Shown: piece by piece, positions 59,623 through 64,000 of the stretch
Numbering within the stretch: the stretch's first letter is position 1
Layout of the letters: each line of letters starts with the position of its first letter
NCBI GenBank assembly: GCA_019637795.1
Contig: JAHBUY010000004.1
Location: 1-64,000, forward strand
DNA from: a bacterium
GTDB taxonomy: Bacteria > Desulfobacterota > Binatia > HRBIN30 > CADEER01
Length of the DNA: 64,000 nucleotides
Reading direction: 5' to 3'
Notes under the pieces: generated by a model
What the model was told of the DNA's origin: nothing
Seen by the model: only the letters and a program-made list of their open reading frames with translations
The model's database searches: none
Program-made: the position numbers and the translations under genes

Positions 59623-61769
59623 CTCGCCCCTTCCGCTCGATGTGGCGTGGCGCGCTGATCGCGGGACTCGCCATCGGCGTCGCGCCGGCGGCGCTGCACG
59701 GCGCGGGGACGCCCGGGTGCCCGCAGATCATCACCTGTGTCGCCGGCAACGTGTTCACCGCGCCGGGCGACGTCGATTGCGACCGCTCGATCGGACTGAC
59801 GGACCTCGCCCTGTTGGTGCAGGCGCAGTTCTGCGACCCGTGCCGGAGCTGCCTGGGGAAGGACGTCAATGGCGACTCGCGCGTCTCGATCGCCGACGTC
59901 ACGGCGTTCCTCCGGGCCTTGCCGCAGATCCTGTCGACGCCGACGCCGACCCGGAGCCTCACCGGCACGCCAACCCCTACCCACGCCCCGGGAACCGATA
60001 CCCGCACGCCGACCGCCGCCTTCACGCCGACCGGCGCCACGACGGCCACCATCACCCGCACGCCGACGCGCACACCCGCGGCCGACTACGCGTTCGCCCG
60101 CGCCTTCGGCGAGCCCGGCTTCGCGATCCCGCCGCTCAGCAAGCCGAGCGGGGTCGCGATCGGCGCGGACGAGCACATCTGGATCGCCGACGCGCGCGAT
60201 CGGGTGCTCGAGCTCGACGCGACCGGCAAGTACGTGCGCACCGTCGGCGCATCCGGCAGCGATCCCGGGCGCCTCGACGCCCCGCGGGGGATCGGCTTCG
60301 ATGCGGGCGGCAATCTCTACGTCGCCGACGCGGGCAACCATCGGGTCCAGAAATTCTCGCCGACCGGGCAATACCTCCTGCAGTTCGGCTCCGCCAGGGT
60401 GGCCTCCGAGGATCTGGGCGAGCCGTCCTGCGTGACGGTGCATGCCGGCGTCGTGTTCGTCTGCGACACGGAGCACAACAATGTGAAACGATTCAGCCCC
60501 AGCGGGGTCTACCAGGGACAGTGGGGCGCACAGGGCGGCGGCCCCGGGGAGCTCGACCAGCCGTTCGACATCGCCTTCGACGCCGACGGCTATGCGTATG
60601 TCGTCGATCTCGGCAACAGCCGCGTGCAGAAGTTCGACGCCTCGTTCGAGCACGTGCTCGACATCGGCACGACCGGGGCGACCGAGACCCGGCTCGATGC
60701 GCCGACGGCCATCGCGATCGGCGCCGATCACCGCCTGTACGTCAGCGACCTCGGCGACACGATCAAGGTCTACGACCCGGATGGCCGCTTCCTGCGCTCC
60801 TTCGGCGAGCCAGGGGGCGGCGCCGGGCAGTTCAACTCTCCGCGCGACCTGGCGCTCGATGCCGACGGCAACCTGTACGTCGCCGACACCGACAATGATC
60901 GGCTGCAGAAGCTCGACCCGGATCTACGACCGGAGTGGACGCTGATCGACGCGCTCCTGGGGCGACTCGCCGCGCCAGTCGCGATCGCGTACTCCCCGCT
61001 GCAGGGCGTGCTCGTCGGCGATACCGTCGGCGATCAGGCGCGCATCGCATTCTTCACTCCCAACGGGAAGCCCGAGGGCGATGTGCGCATCGCGATGGGC
61101 GGCAATCCCGGCCTGCCGCATGCCGCATCCGCCATCGCCATCGCGCCCAACGGCGACTTCTACCTGGCCGATGCGGCCAACCAGAGCGTCGCGAAATTCG
61201 CCGCCGACCGGGCGCTGATCGCGTTCTTCGGCGCGCCCGGCACCGGGCCGGGACAGTTCACGGACCCACGCGGGGTGGCGGTCGACGACGGCGGCAACGT
61301 CTTCGTCGTCGACGGTGGCAACGATCGGGTGCAGAAGTTCGATTCCAATGGCGTCCTTCTCGGCATGTGGGGCGGCTTCGGAAGCGCCGCTGGTCAGCTC
61401 AATTCCCCGCAGGGGATCGCCGTGTCCGGCGACCGCGTCTACGTCGCCGATTCCGGGAACGATCGCGTGCAGGCCTTCGACCGCTCGGGCGGCTTCCGAA
61501 CGCAGTGGGGCGCCAGCGGCGATGCGCCCTCGCAGTTCACGACCCCGCGCGGCCTCGCGGTCGACCGCGAGGGCTACGTCTACGTCGTCGACGCGGGCAA
61601 CGACCGGGTGCAGAAGTTCACCCCCGACGGCGCCTTCGTCGCCAGCTTTGGCCACACCTCGCCGGGACGATTCATCAATTCGATCGGCGTCGCGGTCGCC
61701 GACAACGGCGATGTGCTCGTGGTCAACGCCGGCGAGAGGCGCATCGTGGTGTGGCAGACCCCGCCGTGA
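59619..61769 (+). CDS. Secreted 12-repeat NHL beta-propeller with dockerin-like loops
   Basis: The 716-residue protein has a signal peptide, two dockerin-like loops (DVDCDRSIGLTDLALLV and DVNGDSRVSIADVTAFL), a short PTxT linker and then twelve NHL repeats. Typical repeats are GGNLYVADAGNHRVQKF, DGYAYVVDLGNSRVQKF and EGYVYVVDAGNDRVQKF. Twelve repeats predict two six-bladed propellers. NHL propellers bind proteins or glycans, or carry lyase-like sites; none can be assigned here. The ATG overlaps the previous stop (ATGA). It is the last gene of the operon, and no strong terminator follows. Confidence 0.85.
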   Translation: MTRPFRSMWRGALIAGLAIGVAPAALHGAGTPGCPQIITCVAGNVFTAPGDVDCDRSIGLTDLALLVQAQFCDPCRSCLGKDVNGDSRVSIADVTAFLRALPQILSTPTPTRSLTGTPTPTHAPGTDTRTPTAAFTPTGATTATITRTPTRTPAADYAFARAFGEPGFAIPPLSKPSGVAIGADEHIWIADARDRVLELDATGKYVRTVGASGSDPGRLDAPRGIGFDAGGNLYVADAGNHRVQKFSPTGQYLLQFGSARVASEDLGEPSCVTVHAGVVFVCDTEHNNVKRFSPSGVYQGQWGAQGGGPGELDQPFDIAFDADGYAYVVDLGNSRVQKFDASFEHVLDIGTTGATETRLDAPTAIAIGADHRLYVSDLGDTIKVYDPDGRFLRSFGEPGGGAGQFNSPRDLALDADGNLYVADTDNDRLQKLDPDLRPEWTLIDALLGRLAAPVAIAYSPLQGVLVGDTVGDQARIAFFTPNGKPEGDVRIAMGGNPGLPHAASAIAIAPNGDFYLADAANQSVAKFAADRALIAFFGAPGTGPGQFTDPRGVAVDDGGNVFVVDGGNDRVQKFDSNGVLLGMWGGFGSAAGQLNSPQGIAVSGDRVYVADSGNDRVQAFDRSGGFRTQWGASGDAPSQFTTPRGLAVDREGYVYVVDAGNDRVQKFTPDGAFVASFGHTSPGRFINSIGVAVADNGDVLVVNAGERRIVVWQTPP

Positions 61770-61809
61770 GGCGTCGGCCGCCGCGCCGCGACCCGCCCCG
61801 CGGGGGCGA

Positions 61810-62271
61810 TCAGCCGTCGAACCGCCGCTCCATGATCACCGCGTCCTCGCCGCGGCCGTAGTAGTTCTTGCGCCGGCCGATCTGGGTGAACCCCATGGCG
61901 CGGTAGAGGCCGAGCGCGGCGGCGTTCTCCGGCCGCACCTCGAGACTGACGCTCACCGCGCCGTGGGCGACGGCATCGTCGAGAATGCGTTGCACCAGCG
62001 CCCGCCCGGCGCCGCTGCCGCGCGCCTCGGGGCGGACCGCCAGGTTGAGGATGTGCACCTCGTCGCCGACCAGCCACCAGCAGGCGTAGCCGACCACGCG
62101 GCGCGGCGCGTCCGCGGTCCGCGCCAGGTGCAGGCGCGAGAAGTCGAGCTTGAGCTCGTGCAGGAACAGGCCCGGGGTCCAGGGATCGGACGCGAACGAC
62201 AGCCGCTCGATCTCCATCACCTGCGGCAGGTCGGCCGCCACCATGGGGGCGAACTCGAACGCCGGCGGCAT
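61810..62271 (-). CDS. rimI: Ribosomal-protein-alanine N-acetyltransferase-like GNAT protein
   Basis: The 153-residue GNAT acetyltransferase matches RimI. MEIERLSFASDPWTPGLF is the substrate side, and the acetyl-CoA loop is VRPEARGSGAGRALV, followed by VSLEVRPENAAALGLYRAMGFTQIGRRKNYY. RimI acetylates the N-terminal Ala of ribosomal protein S18 in E. coli. The gene starts 8 bases after the fabH stop. Its exact target here is inferred. Confidence 0.87.
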   Translation of the reverse strand: MPPAFEFAPMVAADLPQVMEIERLSFASDPWTPGLFLHELKLDFSRLHLARTADAPRRVVGYACWWLVGDEVHILNLAVRPEARGSGAGRALVQRILDDAVAHGAVSVSLEVRPENAAALGLYRAMGFTQIGRRKNYYGRGEDAVIMERRFDG

Positions 62272-62279
62272 TGCCGCCC

Positions 62280-63281
62280 TCACCAGCGGATGAGGATCGC
62301 GCCCCACGTGAAGCCGGCGCCGAACCCCGCCAGGCAGACGAGGTCGCCCTCGCGCACGCGCCCGTCCGCGATCGCCTCGTGGAGCGCCAACGGGATCGAG
62401 GCGGCGGTGGTGTTGCCGTAGCGCTGGATGTTGTTGACCACCTTCTCCTCCGGCCAGGAGAAGCCGAGCGCCACCATCTGGTTGATGCGCAGGTTGGCCT
62501 GGTGCGGCACCAGCAGGCTGACGTCGTCGGGCGTGTAGCCCGTTTTCTCGAGCACTTCCCGGATGACCTCGGTGCAGCGCTCGACCGCGTGCTTGAAGAC
62601 GTAGCGCCCCTCCATGCGCGGGAAGACGCGCGGCGTCTCGCTCGCCACCATCTCCTCGGTCAGGCGCGGCCGCGAGCGCGCCGCGGCGCACTCCAGCCAC
62701 AGCTTCTCGGCGAACCGGCCCTCGGCGTGCAGCGCGGTCGCCAGGATGCCGCGCCGCGGATCGTCGCACGGCTCGACCACCGCCGCGGCGGCGCCGTCGC
62801 CGAAGATCACCGCCACGTCGCGGCCGCGGGTGGTGAGGTCGATGCCGGTCGAGTGCACCTCGCCGCCCACCACCAGCACGCGTTCGAAGCGCCCCGCCTT
62901 GATGAAGGCGTTGGCGGTGGCGAGCGAGTAGAGGAAGCCGGAGCACTGGTTGCGGACGTCGAACGCCGGCATGCCGCCGATCCCGAGGCGCTCCTGGAGC
63001 ACGCAGGCGCTGGACGGCATCTCGTAGTCGGGGCTCAGGGTGGCGAAGATGACGCAGTCCATCTCCTCCGCCCGCCGGCCCGCCTTGGCCAGCGCCTCGC
63101 GCGCCGCCGCGGCGCCCATGTCGGCGGCCCCGACCCAGCCCTCGCTGTAGTGCCGCTCGCGAATGCCGGTGCGTTGCTGGATCCAGTCGTCGGTGGTGTC
63201 GATCAGCCGCGACAGGTCGTCGTTGGTGACCACCTTCGGCGGCACGAAGCCCCCGATGCCGGTGATGCGCGCGTTGCGCAT
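62280..63281 (-). CDS. fabH: 3-oxoacyl-ACP synthase III (KAS III)
   Basis: The 333-residue thiolase-fold enzyme condenses an acyl-CoA with malonyl-ACP. The catalytic Cys is in VRNQCSGFLYSLATANAF, the His in LVPHQANLRINQM and the Asn in IQRYGNTTAASIPLAL, so the triad is complete. WIQQRTGIRERH at the N-terminus is typical. GGGAGG lies before the ATG at 63281. The upstream paralog starts outside the window. Confidence 0.93.
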   Translation of the reverse strand: MRNARITGIGGFVPPKVVTNDDLSRLIDTTDDWIQQRTGIRERHYSEGWVGAADMGAAAAREALAKAGRRAEEMDCVIFATLSPDYEMPSSACVLQERLGIGGMPAFDVRNQCSGFLYSLATANAFIKAGRFERVLVVGGEVHSTGIDLTTRGRDVAVIFGDGAAAAVVEPCDDPRRGILATALHAEGRFAEKLWLECAAARSRPRLTEEMVASETPRVFPRMEGRYVFKHAVERCTEVIREVLEKTGYTPDDVSLLVPHQANLRINQMVALGFSWPEEKVVNNIQRYGNTTAASIPLALHEAIADGRVREGDLVCLAGFGAGFTWGAILIRW

Positions 63282-63295
63282 GCGCCCTCCCTGCC

Positions 63296-64000
63296 TCACA
63301 CCCGCAGCACGGCGGCGCCCCAGGTGGCGCCGGCGCCGCACGCCGCCAGACAGACCCGCGCCCCGCGGCCGATCCGCCCGCTGGCCAGCGCTTCACTCAA
63401 CGCCACCGGCAGCGTCGCCGCCGTGAGATGGCCGTGCGCCGCGCCGGCGTCGATCCAGGCGTCGGCGGCGAGCCCGAGAGAGCCGGCGCAGCGTTCGACC
63501 ACCCCCGGCAGCACGTTGCTGAGGAGGAAGGCGTCCACCTGCGCCAGGGTCGCGCCCGCCCGCTCGCAGGCCTCGCGCACCACCGCCGGCAACTGCGCCA
63601 GCGCCAGCGCCGCGACCGCCTCGCGGTCGATGCGCGGATAATGCTTGCCGGCGCGGAGGTTCTCGACGGTGATGCGCAGCGGATGCTGGCGGCTCGAGGG
63701 ATATTCGATCCAGAAGCGGTCGAACTGGCGTCCGTCGCTGTGGCAGACGATCGACTCGCAGCCGCTCGCGCCGCCGCCCAGCACCGCCACCGCGGCGCCG
63801 TCGCCGAAGAGCTCGGCGATGCCGATGCCGGCCGGCGAATAGTCCAGGCCGGAGGAGTGCACCTCACCGGCGGCCAGCAGCACGTGCTGATAGATCCCGG
63901 CCGAGAGGTAGGCATCGGCCACCATCAGGCCGGTGAGGAAGCCGGTGCACTGGCCGCGCAGGTCGATGGCCGCGGTCGTCCCGGCGTTCAGCTTGTGCTG
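63296..64000 (-). CDS. KAS III-like paralog with altered catalytic residues (partial)
   Basis: The 234 C-terminal residues of a second KAS III are present; the start is beyond the window edge. Reading in from the edge gives KLNAGTTAAIDLRGQCTGFLTGL, so the nucleophile Cys is kept. An ungapped alignment with the neighbouring FabH puts Ser at the catalytic His position (LLSNVLP against LVPHQAN) and His at the Asn position (AHGHLTAAT against RYGNTTAAS). Such KAS III relatives often act as acyltransferases or in special ketide and alkene pathways. It may be co-transcribed with fabH and rimI. Confidence 0.85.
   Translation of the reverse strand, partial: QHKLNAGTTAAIDLRGQCTGFLTGLMVADAYLSAGIYQHVLLAAGEVHSSGLDYSPAGIGIAELFGDGAAVAVLGGGASGCESIVCHSDGRQFDRFWIEYPSSRQHPLRITVENLRAGKHYPRIDREAVAALALAQLPAVVREACERAGATLAQVDAFLLSNVLPGVVERCAGSLGLAADAWIDAGAAHGHLTAATLPVALSEALASGRIGRGARVCLAACGAGATWGAAVLRV

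Overview
The window is GC-rich bacterial chromosome from a diderm organism: it encodes the outer-membrane LPS assembly protein LptD and many Sec, Tat and lipoprotein signals. Secreted proteins with dockerin-like calcium loops and very long Thr/Pro/Ala/Ser-rich linkers, beside acyl-CoA and FabG-like genes, recall uncultured delta-proteobacterial relatives such as Candidatus Binatia. That placement is inference from gene style only. I saw no tRNA, rRNA, CRISPR array, insertion sequence or prophage.

Region by region. 1-2.5 kb: a 5-formyl-THF cyclo-ligase-like enzyme, two small membrane proteins and an XRE regulator. 2.5-13.5 kb, all minus strand: a surface-protein block. Two giant low-complexity proteins that share a C-terminal domain bracket a stand-alone CheY-like receiver and a four-gene operon of paralogous secreted proteins. 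13.7-18.4 kb: a DprA-like protein, a metallophosphoesterase and a PMT/ArnT-like glycosyltransferase with a PA14 tail. 18.5-24.8 kb: acyl-CoA synthetase, MaoC hydratase and two FabG-like SDRs, then DUF3187, YciI and an alkyltransferase-like DNA-damage protein. 24.9-32.1 kb: an ABC-2-type exporter pair, and a heterodimeric ABC exporter operon ending in a lipoprotein with an HExxH motif. 32.2-36.6 kb: an FG-GAP lipoprotein and a second, two-gene operon of the same paralogous secreted family.

37-50 kb, minus strand: argS, a SPOR-domain gene and a complete tightly packed trp operon (trpE-G-D-C-F-B-A), then folC and lptD. 50.3-51.4 kb: a ferrochelatase of the coproporphyrin/actinobacterial type. 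52-56.4 kb: a two-subunit molybdenum hydroxylase with its maturation factors XdhC and MocA. 56.6-57.2 kb: a ccdAB toxin-antitoxin pair with a palindromic operator. 57.3-61.8 kb: a three-gene operon of secreted repeat proteins, ending in a 12-repeat NHL protein. 61.8-64 kb: rimI and two KAS III genes, the second running off the window and lacking two of the three usual catalytic residues.

The most distinctive content is the six-member secreted paralog family. It lies in two operons, each with a TTGACA promoter preceded by the same 8 bases and each ending in an intrinsic terminator with a perfect 12-bp stem. Together with the dockerin-like giants and the propeller proteins it suggests a heavily elaborated, undescribed cell-surface or secreted layer.
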